Assembly (NCBI RefSeq): GCF_022712295.1 | Contig: NZ_JALAGT010000016.1 | Location: 1 to 20,425 of the forward strand | Reading direction: 5' to 3' | DNA from: Galactobacter sp. | GTDB lineage: Bacteria > Actinomycetota > Actinomycetes > Actinomycetales > Micrococcaceae | DNA length: 20,425 nucleotides | Shown: in pieces, positions 12,615 to 20,406 of the stretch | Numbering within the stretch: the first letter of the stretch is position 1 | How the letters are laid out: the number at the start of each line of letters is the position of its first letter | Translations under genes and position numbers: made by a program | The notes under the pieces: model-generated | The model's database searches: none | What the model saw: the letters and a program-made list of their open reading frames with translations, nothing else | Told to the model about the DNA's origin: nothing

Positions 12615-15176
12615 CTACGGGAGTAACAGATCCAGAACGCGCTTGGAGGCGGAACCGTCGTCGGCGCTCGAGTACTCTGCGTTGAGCCGTGCGCGGTCCG
12701 CCGCACCGCGTTGCGGGTCCTTCTCCGCGCGTTTCAGAGCCGCCGCGAGTTCGTCCTGCGTGGCGACGATCTCTCCGGGGAGTTCCTGGACGTCAAGATA
12801 GAACCCGCGAAGCTGTTCACGGTAATGCTCAAGGTCGGGCATGAAGAACACCATGGGCCGGTTCAGCAGGCTGAAGTCGAAGAAGGCGCTGGAATAGTCG
12901 GTCACCAACATGTCTGCGGCCAGGTAGAGCTGGTTGACGTCCTCGACCTCGGAGACATCGACGATGCGCTGGTCTCCGGCCTGCAATCCCTCGACGGAGT
13001 CGATCAGGTAGTGGGCACGGAAGAGCACCGTCCAGTCTCCACCGTCCTCCTCCAGAGCATCCACCAAGCGGGACAGCTCCAGCTCGTTGTCGAAGGAATA
13101 TCCGGTGCGGGCATCGTGGCGGTCGTCCCTCCAGGTGGGGCAGTACAGCACCACCCTTGCGCCCTCGGCGAGTCCCAAGTCCGCGCGGGCGGCACGACGT
13201 GCAGCAGCGGCTCGATCCGGGTCCAGCACCAGCACGTCGTTGCGCGGATTCCCCGTCTGAACCACTGGGCCCGCAGACGTGGGATCCAAGTTGAAGGCGG
13301 AACTGAAACAACGTGTGGTGAAGTCCGACGAGGACAGGAAGTACGTGACCTTGTTCCCTTCCTCCCGGTAGCGATCCACCACCTCGGACTTGCTGAACAT
13401 GGTGCCCTGGGTGTTGTCGATGATGTCCAGTCCGATCCGCTTCAGAGGCGTCCCATGCCAGGTCTGGATGTAGGTCTGGCCCTTGCGCGGGTAGTACTCC
13501 GGCTGGGCGATGGAGCAGGAGACCCAGGCCGAGGCCGTGGCGAAGGCCCGGGCGGCCCGCTCCGACCCGGTCTTGACGACGGTGAGCCGCGGGTCGGCGA
13601 AGGCCGCCGCGTCCGGGCCGGTCGTCGGGATCGTGGAGCGGTCCTTGACCGACCACACGAAACGGTGCTCTGCGAAGCGGGGGTCGGCAACCATGGCCCG
13701 GTAGACGGCCAGCGGGGACCCGGCCACGGAACGACCCGAGAAGGACTCGAAAACCACCGTTCTCGCAACGATCGGATGCATCCAGTGCCTGCGGTAGCGA
13801 AGACCGCGTTCCGAGCGGATACCCCGTCGCACCAGTGCCCGGAGGGCAGGGGTGGCCCGCAGCGCGTTGGCTGCGCGCCCCACGATCTTGTCGCGGAGGG
13901 AACGTTCGTGGCCCTGATGAGATGCTGCCTCGTGAGATGCTGCTTCGGCCGGCTTTGACATGTCGTGTTCCTTCTCGCCGTCGTCCACGGGGTCCTCGAG
14001 GTCTGTGGGCTGATCGTCCAGGATCAGCTCCGCGAGTCGTTGGGTTGCCGAGCCGTCAGCGGCCGCCATGAAATCGGATCTGAACTGCTCGATGTCGTGG
14101 CTGTCCGCACCCCCGGCCGCGATGGCGTGGGCAACCTCCGACGCGGTGCGGCACACGGGGCCGGGCATGTCGCTGTCGTAGTCGAAGAAGAGACCCCGGT
14201 CCTCCCGATACTGTTCCAGGTCGTAGACATAGAAGTAGACGGGGAGACCACGCACGGCGGCATCGAACAGAATGGCGCTGTAATCGGTGATCACGAGGTC
14301 TGCGACGGCGAGCCAGTCCAACGTCGTCAGGCCGGCGTCCTGAATGACGCCGGGGCGATCCGTGAAATCGCGCTCGTCCAGTGGATGCAGGGCAACCACC
14401 ACATCGTAGGTCTCCAGGTCCAGCGCCTCCAGCAGGGACTCGACGTCCACAGGAACGTGCTTCCTGAAGGTGGGGGCGTAGAGCACCACGGGTTTTTCGC
14501 CGAGGCGCGGATGCCGGGCGGAGATTCTCGCCGCCGTCCGGCTCAACCACTCCTCGCTTCGGAGCAGATCCACGCGGGGCGTGCCGATCGGCAGGACCTG
14601 AGCTGGGTCCACTCCGAAGGCCCGGGCGAAGGGGCCCACCATTTCGCGACTTCCGGCGATCACCACGTCGTAACCGCGATGCATGTGTAGGGCCCGGGCA
14701 ACCCAGGTGGGGCGGCCCTCATTGGTGTCCAGTGCGGCCAAACCGAATTTCTTCACGGCACCGAGCGCATGCCAGAGCTGGATGACCCGCAGCGACTTCC
14801 GGTGGGTGAACATGCTGACCGGCATGATGTAGCTGTCCAGCACCACCGCCTCGCTCCTGGCGAGGTGATACATCTCGGAGAGGACATTGAAGGGGACCTT
14901 CCACAGCGACGTGGTCCGATGGTTGAGCACCACCACGTCAACGGTGGGGTCCGCGGCCTTCAGGGCTCGCTCCAGCGCCGAGAAATCGGGAGAGGACTCC
15001 GCGAAGAGCCTCGAGATGAAGGTGACCTGATGCCGCACCGACAGGGTGGCCTTCATGCCCGTGTAGACGAGTCCAAGGCCGCCCTTGGCCAGCACCAGTG
15101 CGATATCGAGCGCTCCATGGGAGCCGCTTGAGGCACCGCCCGGTTTCTCGGTTCCCACTGATCTCTTCCCGTTCAT
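12615..15176 (-). CDS. Tandem-domain CDP-glycerol glycerophosphotransferase family protein
   Basis: An 853-residue protein with two full Glyphos_transf (PF04464-type, TagB/TagF) domains. This family moves glycerol-phosphate (or ribitol-phosphate) from a CDP-alditol to a wall-polymer acceptor at the inner membrane face. Domain 1 (about 25-388) has QLWHALGAVKKFG (133-145), APTFRKH and ITDYSAILFD (296-305). Domain 2 (about 470-853) has QTWHGTPLKRIG (571-582), CPTWRDD and VTDYSSAFFDF (758-768). Both domains end with a similar run (GSATQRLAELIL at 375-386; GSASKRVLDLLL at 841-852), so domain 1 ends like a complete protein. The linker is acidic, and Met406 is preceded by a good ribosome binding site. 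No transmembrane segment is obvious. The start at 15174-15176 has a weak AAGG; a GTG six codons in is an alternative. It lies between nnr and alr. Confidence 0.85.
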   Translation of the reverse strand: MNGKRSVGTEKPGGASSGSHGALDIALVLAKGGLGLVYTGMKATLSVRHQVTFISRLFAESSPDFSALERALKAADPTVDVVVLNHRTTSLWKVPFNVLSEMYHLARSEAVVLDSYIMPVSMFTHRKSLRVIQLWHALGAVKKFGLAALDTNEGRPTWVARALHMHRGYDVVIAGSREMVGPFARAFGVDPAQVLPIGTPRVDLLRSEEWLSRTAARISARHPRLGEKPVVLYAPTFRKHVPVDVESLLEALDLETYDVVVALHPLDERDFTDRPGVIQDAGLTTLDWLAVADLVITDYSAILFDAAVRGLPVYFYVYDLEQYREDRGLFFDYDSDMPGPVCRTASEVAHAIAAGGADSHDIEQFRSDFMAAADGSATQRLAELILDDQPTDLEDPVDDGEKEHDMSKPAEAASHEAASHQGHERSLRDKIVGRAANALRATPALRALVRRGIRSERGLRYRRHWMHPIVARTVVFESFSGRSVAGSPLAVYRAMVADPRFAEHRFVWSVKDRSTIPTTGPDAAAFADPRLTVVKTGSERAARAFATASAWVSCSIAQPEYYPRKGQTYIQTWHGTPLKRIGLDIIDNTQGTMFSKSEVVDRYREEGNKVTYFLSSSDFTTRCFSSAFNLDPTSAGPVVQTGNPRNDVLVLDPDRAAAARRAARADLGLAEGARVVLYCPTWRDDRHDARTGYSFDNELELSRLVDALEEDGGDWTVLFRAHYLIDSVEGLQAGDQRIVDVSEVEDVNQLYLAADMLVTDYSSAFFDFSLLNRPMVFFMPDLEHYREQLRGFYLDVQELPGEIVATQDELAAALKRAEKDPQRGAADRARLNAEYSSADDGSASKRVLDLLLP
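13918..13947 (-). repeat. 15-base tandem repeat, two copies, encoding EAASH twice
   Basis: Two adjacent 15-base units (13918-13932 and 13933-13947) differ at a single base and stay in frame, giving residues 411-420 of the tandem glycerophosphotransferase (EAASHEAASH). The repeat lies just after the internal ATG at the domain junction, in a region with no sign of conserved fold. Confidence 0.85.
13959..13974 (-). promoter_or_regulatory. Internal ribosome binding site and ATG at the domain junction of the glycerophosphotransferase
   Basis: On the minus strand GAAGGA (13969-13974) is followed by 7 bases and then ATG (13959-13961), in frame with the surrounding gene. Initiation here would give a 448-residue protein (MSKPAEAASH...) holding only the second glycerophosphotransferase domain. 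The signal is better than the one at the annotated start of the full-length gene. Confidence 0.6.
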
Positions 15177-15204
15177 GCCTTATGTATGTCTTGTGTCGGC
15201 CCAT

Positions 15205-15226
15205 GCCGTTCGCCGTCGGCAACGGC
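15205..15226 (-). other. Weak hairpin between nnr and the glycerophosphotransferase gene
   Basis: A GCCGTT/AACGGC stem encloses a 10-base GC-rich loop that can itself pair in part. It lies in the 102-base gap between the nnr stop and the next start. There is no U-tract, so whether it terminates is doubtful; it may only reduce read-through. Confidence 0.35.
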
Positions 15227-15278
15227 CGATGCCATGCGCAACGACTTTACCCGTCCCTGTGGCTGCGGCCGAAAAGGC

Positions 15279-16922
15279 TCACTGGCTCTCCCGCTGTTGC
15301 ATGATGCGCGCGATCGCGGTGGACAAGCCGCCGGAGCCCTTGATCCCACACCGCTTCTGTTGAGCGGCCGCGCGTCCGTGCAGCACGGCAGCTGCAGCCG
15401 CCAAGCGGGCCAGTTCCTCGTGGGACAGGGAGGCACCGTTACCCGCTGCGCGCGCCGCATGGGTCGCCACCATGGCCCCTAGAATCCCCGCCAAGGTGTC
15501 CCCCGCGCCCGCCACGGCCAGTTCCGGTCCGGCGGAGCACGCCGCGAAGACTTCTCCCCGGGCCGTGGCGACCAGCGTGGTGGATCCCTTCAACAGCACC
15601 ACACAGTTCAACGCCGTCGCGGCACCACGCACCGCCTCCAAGGGATGCTCCACCGGATCGAGCAGGCCAAGCCGCAACCGGTGGTTCAATGCTTTCAGTT
15701 CGCCCGCATGCGGAGTCAGGACCCAGCTCCTGTCGGAGACGCTGCCGGAGGCAGCGGGGACCACGGCGAGCGCGGAGGCGTCCACGACCTTCGGACACGA
15801 CATCCGGGGATGGGACCTCTCCCCCAACGATTCACCCAACAGCACTGCCGCAGGTTCCAGGTCCGCTTGATCGTCTCCCAGACCGGGTCCAAGCAGCCAG
15901 GCGGAGACCTTGGCGGCCTGCGCGGAATCGGTGACTGCGTTGACGACCGTCTCCCTGTCCACCACCACGGCCTCGGGGATCGCCGTCGTGAGTGCCGTAC
16001 ACGCGCGTTCGCGTGGAAAGGCCGTGAGCATCCCGAGGCCCGTGGCCAATGCGGCCTGACCGGCCAGGATCGCCGCCCCGGGATAGGACGGAGATCCCGC
16101 AAGCAGTCCGAGCACGCCCCTCGAGTACTTGTGGTCACTCACCCGTGGCGACAGGATCCTGTCAAAGGCGTCCTCGTCGCTCAATACGGAGAAGGCCGGC
16201 TCCCCCAACACATCTGGGTCCAGCAGCCCAGGGATCGGCACTTCCGTCACCGCCCCGGCCAGCGCTCGCCCCTCCCGCAGGAACAACCCGGTCTTCAAGG
16301 CCCCGAAGGTCACCGTCAGGTCGGCTGCGGGAGTGAACCCGTCTCCGACCAGGTGTCCGGAATCGGTGTCGACCCCTGAGGGCGCGTCCGCAGCCACCAC
16401 CCAGGCATCCTTGGGCCAATGACTGCCGATGTCTGCCGGCAGGCCGCCGCGGGCACCCGTTCCGAAGCCGGCGTCGACCACCACGTCGGCGCGGCCCAGG
16501 CCATCACGCGCCTGGGCCGTCCCCGGCTTCCACACCCGGCCGCCCGCGGCAAGGAATGCGGCCAGCGCACGTTCCTGCACATGATCCGTCACCGGGACCG
16601 CCGCCACTGCCGCCCCACGCGCAGACAGTTTGGCGCCTGCGTAGAGCCCGTCGCCGCCGTTGCCTCCCGGCCCCACCACGATCACGATGCGGGTTCCCGC
16701 CACACCGATGCCTGCGCCCGGCCTGCCGCCTTCTGTGCACTCGTCTGCGGCGGCCGAGACCGACGGACGGGTGTCGCCCGTGGTCAGGTGACGTAACACG
16801 GCCGTGGCGAGCGCATGTGCCGCCAGCCGCATGTGCCGATCGGGGTCGCCTTCGGCGGTCGCGGCAGCCACGGCACCACGTTCCGCCTCCCTGACCTTGG
16901 ATCCCTGCCATACGGGCCTCAT
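15279..16922 (-). CDS. nnr: Bifunctional NAD(P)H-hydrate epimerase / ADP-dependent NAD(P)H-hydrate dehydratase
   Basis: This repair enzyme converts damaged NADHX/NADPHX back to NAD(P)H. At 547 residues it is the standard two-domain fusion. The N-terminal epimerase domain (about 1-235) has GPGGNGGDGLYAG (84-96) and DAPSGVDTDSG (179-189). The C-terminal ADP-dependent dehydratase, ribokinase-like (about 250-547), has AGSPSYPGAAILAGQAAL (275-292), LTPHAGEL (402-409), LLKGSTTLVA (443-452) and the catalytic GAGDTLAG (472-479). An alanine- and glycine-rich insert at about 48-76 of the epimerase domain is probably a loop. The start ATG overlaps the acpS stop by 4 bases (ATGA) and is preceded by a G-rich ribosome binding site within acpS, so acpS and nnr form one transcript. 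Confidence 0.93.
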   Translation of the reverse strand: MRPVWQGSKVREAERGAVAAATAEGDPDRHMRLAAHALATAVLRHLTTGDTRPSVSAAADECTEGGRPGAGIGVAGTRIVIVVGPGGNGGDGLYAGAKLSARGAAVAAVPVTDHVQERALAAFLAAGGRVWKPGTAQARDGLGRADVVVDAGFGTGARGGLPADIGSHWPKDAWVVAADAPSGVDTDSGHLVGDGFTPAADLTVTFGALKTGLFLREGRALAGAVTEVPIPGLLDPDVLGEPAFSVLSDEDAFDRILSPRVSDHKYSRGVLGLLAGSPSYPGAAILAGQAALATGLGMLTAFPRERACTALTTAIPEAVVVDRETVVNAVTDSAQAAKVSAWLLGPGLGDDQADLEPAAVLLGESLGERSHPRMSCPKVVDASALAVVPAASGSVSDRSWVLTPHAGELKALNHRLRLGLLDPVEHPLEAVRGAATALNCVVLLKGSTTLVATARGEVFAACSAGPELAVAGAGDTLAGILGAMVATHAARAAGNGASLSHEELARLAAAAAVLHGRAAAQQKRCGIKGSGGLSTAIARIMQQRESQ

Positions 16923-17302
16923 GCGGCCCCCCCTGCCGAAGTGGCCGCCGTATCGGACTCAGCCACCACGAAGGCCATGGCGCAGTCACCGTCATGGGAG
17001 AGGCTGATATGCCAATGTTGCGCCCCCAAGTCCGCGGCCCGGGCGGCTACGGTTCCGGTCAGCCTCAACCGGGGTGCACCGGATTCCTCGCGAACCACCT
17101 CGCAGTCCTGCCAGCGCAGGTTCCCAGGAGCCCCCAGAGCCTTGGCCACCGCTTCCTTCGCTGCGAAACGCACAGCGAGCGACCGCAGCGGCAATTCGCG
17201 CTCGGCAGCGGTGAACAGCCTCTGCCTCAGCGCTGGCACACGGGTGATTCGCTGTTCGAACCTGCTCAAGGAGGCCACGTCCACTCCGATTCCCACGATC
17301 AC
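16919..17302 (-). CDS. acpS: Holo-[acyl-carrier-protein] synthase
   Basis: AcpS transfers 4'-phosphopantetheine from CoA to apo-ACP, switching on fatty acid synthesis. With the chosen start it has 127 residues, normal for the family. The metal/CoA-binding signature VGIGVDVASLSRFEQ (3-17) and FAAKEAVAKALG (about 46-57) are intact, followed by WHISLSHDGDCAMAFV near the C-terminus. The frame is open 8 codons further upstream (ATG at 17326), but that would put the TAGGCT -10 box inside the gene; the GTG at 17300-17302 gives the standard MIVGIGVDV N-terminus and sits exactly 7 bases after that box. A run of seven Gs in the coding strand lies near the 3' end, 5 bases before the nnr start. It overlaps nnr by 4 bases. 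Confidence 0.93.
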   Translation of the reverse strand: MIVGIGVDVASLSRFEQRITRVPALRQRLFTAAERELPLRSLAVRFAAKEAVAKALGAPGNLRWQDCEVVREESGAPRLRLTGTVAARAADLGAQHWHISLSHDGDCAMAFVVAESDTAATSAGGAA

Positions 17303-17309
17303 ATCGACC

Positions 17310-17315
17310 AGCCTA
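17310..17315 (-). promoter_or_regulatory. -10 box of the acpS-nnr operon
   Basis: TAGGCT on the minus strand ends exactly 7 bases before the GTG start of acpS, predicting a leaderless mRNA. No ribosome binding site precedes that GTG. The -35 region shows no clear hexamer. It lies in the short divergent region shared with galU. Confidence 0.55.
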
Positions 17316-17418
17316 ACGCGGGGCACAGCGGCCGCAGCAGCTTCACAATGGCACCACGCGTAGCTACCTGCGGCCCCTCACATACCTTCCCGACGGGTGA
17401 AGATGCTTGAATAAGGAC

Positions 17419-18327
17419 ATGACGAACTCCAAAGTGAAGAAGGCCGTCTTCCCTGTCGCCGGCCTGGGAACCCGCTTCCTGCCAGCCACCAAGGCCATGC
17501 CCAAGGAGATGCTCCCGGTCGTGGACATCCCCGCGATCCAGTACGTCGTGGAGGAAGCCGTCCGGTCGGGTCTCGATGACCTGCTCATGGTGACGGGCCG
17601 CTCCAAGCGCGCCCTCGAGGACCACTTCGACCGCATCCCCAACCTCGAAGCACAGCTGCGTGAAAAGGGAGACACCACCAAGCTGAACGCGGTCCAGCAC
17701 GCCACCAACCTGGGTGATATCCACTACATTCGCCAGGGTGACCCCCGCGGCCTGGGCCACGCCGTGCTGCGCGCCCGCGCGCACGTCGGGGACGAGCCCT
17801 TCGCCGTGCTGCTCGGCGATGACCTGATCCACGCTGATGACGATCTCCTCAAGCAGATGGTGGAGGTCCAGGAGCGCGTTGGCGGTTCCGTCATCGCCCT
17901 CATGGAGGTGCCCCACTCCCAGATCTCCTCCTACGGTTGCGCGGACATCTCAGAGGTTCCAGGCGAGGACTACGTCAAGGTCAACACGCTGGTGGAGAAG
18001 CCCGCCCCGGACGAGGCCCCGTCCGATCTCGCGGTGATCGGCCGGTACGTGCTGCACCCGGCCGTGTTCGACGTCCTGGAGCACACCGAGCCCGGCCGCG
18101 GCAACGAGATCCAGCTGACGGACGCCCTGCTGGAACTGGCCACCATGGATCCTGCCGACGGCGGTGGCGTCACCGCCGTGGTCTTCCGCGGCCGCCGCTT
18201 CGACACCGGAGACAAGCTCTCCTACATCAAGGCCGTCATCCAGCTTGCCTCGGAACGCAAGGATCTGGGGCCGGACCTGACCAAGTGGCTGAAGGAATAC
18301 ATTCCCACTGCCCCGTCCTGGGACTGA
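17419..18327 (+). CDS. galU: UTP--glucose-1-phosphate uridylyltransferase
   Basis: This enzyme makes UDP-glucose from UTP and glucose-1-phosphate, a donor for polysaccharides, glycolipids and wall polymers. It has 302 residues, typical for bacterial GalU. The nucleotide-binding motif GLGTRFLPATKAMPKEMLPV (15-34) and the LLGDDLI metal-binding aspartates (about 132-138) are intact, with VEKP and GRYVLHPAVF further on. I chose ATG 17419; a TTG at 17407 adds four residues. An AAGGA only 1 base before the ATG is too close for a normal ribosome binding site, while TGC-TTGAAT six bases before it resembles an extended -10 box, so the mRNA may be leaderless. Divergent from acpS; convergent with glmS. 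Confidence 0.94.
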   Translation: MTNSKVKKAVFPVAGLGTRFLPATKAMPKEMLPVVDIPAIQYVVEEAVRSGLDDLLMVTGRSKRALEDHFDRIPNLEAQLREKGDTTKLNAVQHATNLGDIHYIRQGDPRGLGHAVLRARAHVGDEPFAVLLGDDLIHADDDLLKQMVEVQERVGGSVIALMEVPHSQISSYGCADISEVPGEDYVKVNTLVEKPAPDEAPSDLAVIGRYVLHPAVFDVLEHTEPGRGNEIQLTDALLELATMDPADGGGVTAVVFRGRRFDTGDKLSYIKAVIQLASERKDLGPDLTKWLKEYIPTAPSWD

Positions 18328-18343
18328 ACAAGCCCGTATTCAC

Positions 18344-18391
18344 GCCAAACGGCGCCGTTCCCGACTCGAGTCGGGAACGGCGCCGTTCGGC
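18344..18391. terminator. Bidirectional palindromic terminator between galU and glmS
   Basis: Bases 18348-18387 form a perfect 40-base palindrome (20-bp arms, centre CTCGAG), extended by three more pairs after one mismatch. It lies 17 bases after the galU stop and 31 bases beyond the glmS stop on the other strand. There is no U-tract on either side. A symmetrical hairpin placed between two convergent stop codons fits shared termination. Confidence 0.85.
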
Positions 18392-18421
18392 ATTCCAGGG
18401 CGGCCTGTCGGCCGCCGTTCA

Positions 18422-20311
18422 TCACTCCACAGTGACGGACTTGGCCAGGTTGCGCGGCTGATCGACGTTGAGGCCCTTGGCCTCGGCGAGCGCACAGGCG
18501 AAGATCTGCAGCGGAACCACCGTCAGCAGCGGCATCAGCAGGGACTTGGTCTCCGGAACGTAGAAGACCCACTCGGCGAAGTCCTTGACCGCTTCGTCAC
18601 CCTCCTCGGCGATCACCAGAGTCTTGGCACCGCGGGCGCGGACCTCTTGAATGTTGGAGACCACCTTGGAGTGCATCGAATGGCGCCCGCGCGGGGACGG
18701 GACCACCACGAAGACCGGCTGCCCCTCCTCGATCAGGGCGATGGGACCGTGCTTCAGCTCGCCTGCGGCAAAGCCCTCCGCGTGGATGTAGGCGATCTCC
18801 TTGAGCTTCAGCGCGCCCTCCAACGCCACGGGGTAGCCCACGTGGCGGCCGAGGAAGAGCACCGACGTTGCCTCCGCCATGGACTGGGCCAGATCCGTGA
18901 TCGCCGTCTGACGATCAAGGACGTCCTGGATCTTGGCCGGGATGTCGGCCAGATCGGCGAGCAGGTCCTTGATCTCCTCCGCATAGAGGGAACCCCGCAA
19001 CTGCGCCAGGTACAGGCCGAGCAGGTACGCGGCCACGATCTGAGCCAGGAAGGCCTTGGTGGAGGCAACAGCGATCTCGGGACCGGCGTGCGTGTAGAGC
19101 ACGGCGTCCGACTCACGCGGGATGGACGAGCCGTTCGAATTGCAGATCGAGAGCGTGCGTGCGCCCTGTTCCTTGGCATAACGCATGGCCATCAGGGTGT
19201 CCATGGTCTCGCCGGACTGAGAGATCGTCACCACGAGGGTGGTGGGGTTGACGATGGGGTCGCGATAGCGGAACTCGTGGGAGAGCTCCACCTCCACGGG
19301 GATCCTGCACCAGTGCTCAATGGCGTACTTGGCCACGTGTGCGGCGTAGGCGGAGGTGCCGCAGGCCAGCACGATGATCTTGTCGATGGCCTTCAACTCG
19401 TCAAGGTCGATGCGCAACTCATCCAGCACCAACTTGCCATCGGTGCCGATGCGGCCCAACAGGGTCTCCGCCACGGCCTGCGGCTGATCGTGGATCTCCT
19501 TGACCATGAAGGACGGGTAACCGCCCTTCTCGGCGGCAGCTGCATCCCAGTCAACGGTGAATTCCTTGCCGCGAGCGGGATTACCGGCGAAGTCGGTGAC
19601 CGCGTAACTCACGGGGGTGATGGTGACGACCTGGTCCTGTTCCAGTTCCACCGCGCGGCGGGTGTAGTCGATGAAGCCGGAGACGTCGGAGCCCAGGAAA
19701 TTCTCGCCCTCGCCGAGCCCGACGACGAGCGGGGAGTTGCGGCGGGAGGCCACGACCACGCCCGGGTGGTCAGCATGCACGGCCAGCAGCGTGAAGGCCC
19801 CCTCCAAGCGGGCCGAGGTCAGCTGCAGCGCACGCGTCAGATCGCGCTCGGCTTCCGACTCGTAGACGTCACCCAGGAGGGTCGCAGCGACCTCGGTGTC
19901 GGTCTCGGACAGGAACGTATGACCCTTGGCCGCCAGCTCCGACTTCAGCTGCGCAAAGTTCTCGATGATGCCGTTGTGGATCACGGCAAGGCGTCCGCCT
20001 GCCACGACATGTGGGTGGGCGTTGACGTCGGTGGGCCCACCATGTGTGGCCCACCGCGTGTGGCCGATGCCGGTCGAGGCTGCCGGCAGCGGGTCGGCCT
20101 CGATCTCGGCGGTCAGGTTCGAGAGTTTCCCCGCCTTCTTACGCCATTGAATACCTTCGTCTCCGGACTGCGAAGCAGCGGGCACCACAGCGACGCCAGC
20201 GGAGTCGTAGCCGCGATACTCGAGCCTGCGCAGGCCCTCCATGATCACGTCGAGGGCCTCATGGCCCCCCTGGTCGGCCGGGAGTCCGGCATATCCCACA
20301 ATTCCACACAT
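18422..20311 (-). CDS. glmS: Glutamine--fructose-6-phosphate aminotransferase (isomerizing)
   Basis: GlmS makes glucosamine-6-phosphate from fructose-6-phosphate and glutamine, the entry step to UDP-GlcNAc, peptidoglycan and, in actinobacteria, mycothiol. It has 629 residues. The glutaminase domain starts at the nucleophile Cys2 (MCGIVGYAG) and has GHTRWATHGGPTDVNAHPH (about 73-91); two SIS sugar-isomerase domains follow, with LACGTSAYAAHVAKY and ISQSGETMDTL in the first, and the family C-terminus NLAKSVTVE. The frame is open 29 codons upstream, but Cys must follow the initiator Met, which fixes the ATG at 20309-20311. There is no ribosome binding site; a TAGACT -10 box stands exactly 7 bases before it. 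No glmS ribozyme-like leader is possible with such a short 5' end. Confidence 0.97.
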   Translation of the reverse strand: MCGIVGYAGLPADQGGHEALDVIMEGLRRLEYRGYDSAGVAVVPAASQSGDEGIQWRKKAGKLSNLTAEIEADPLPAASTGIGHTRWATHGGPTDVNAHPHVVAGGRLAVIHNGIIENFAQLKSELAAKGHTFLSETDTEVAATLLGDVYESEAERDLTRALQLTSARLEGAFTLLAVHADHPGVVVASRRNSPLVVGLGEGENFLGSDVSGFIDYTRRAVELEQDQVVTITPVSYAVTDFAGNPARGKEFTVDWDAAAAEKGGYPSFMVKEIHDQPQAVAETLLGRIGTDGKLVLDELRIDLDELKAIDKIIVLACGTSAYAAHVAKYAIEHWCRIPVEVELSHEFRYRDPIVNPTTLVVTISQSGETMDTLMAMRYAKEQGARTLSICNSNGSSIPRESDAVLYTHAGPEIAVASTKAFLAQIVAAYLLGLYLAQLRGSLYAEEIKDLLADLADIPAKIQDVLDRQTAITDLAQSMAEATSVLFLGRHVGYPVALEGALKLKEIAYIHAEGFAAGELKHGPIALIEEGQPVFVVVPSPRGRHSMHSKVVSNIQEVRARGAKTLVIAEEGDEAVKDFAEWVFYVPETKSLLMPLLTVVPLQIFACALAEAKGLNVDQPRNLAKSVTVE

Positions 20312-20318
20312 GCGTGAC

Positions 20319-20324
20319 AGTCTA
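20319..20324 (-). promoter_or_regulatory. -10 box of glmS
   Basis: TAGACT on the minus strand ends exactly 7 bases before the glmS ATG, whose position is fixed by the catalytic Cys2. This predicts a leaderless transcript. The -35 region is poor at 17-18 bases spacing. Confidence 0.6.
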
Positions 20325-20369
20325 CGGCGGCACCAGCCCTGGGTCGGTCCAACACGACGGACCACGGAT

Positions 20370-20399
20370 TTGTCCGCTGCCGGTCCGAGCGAGGACAAT
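20370..20399 (+). promoter_or_regulatory. Possible promoter divergent from glmS
   Basis: TTGTCC (20370-20375) and GACAAT (20394-20399) are spaced by 18 bases and point out of the window. The -10 box departs from TANNNT at its first base. It ends exactly 7 bases before a GTG at 20407, the same geometry as at the leaderless genes of this window. Confidence 0.4.
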
Positions 20400-20406
20400 A
20401 ACGCGG

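Noticed and set aside
16926..16932. G7 run near the acpS 3' end as a phase-variable switch
   Set aside because: Seven bases is short for slippage-based switching and such runs are expected by chance in GC-rich DNA; AcpS is essential.
18647..20317. 556-codon open frame on the plus strand opposite glmS
   Set aside because: Same shadow composition and no motif; it runs antisense to the conserved glutaminase and SIS domains.
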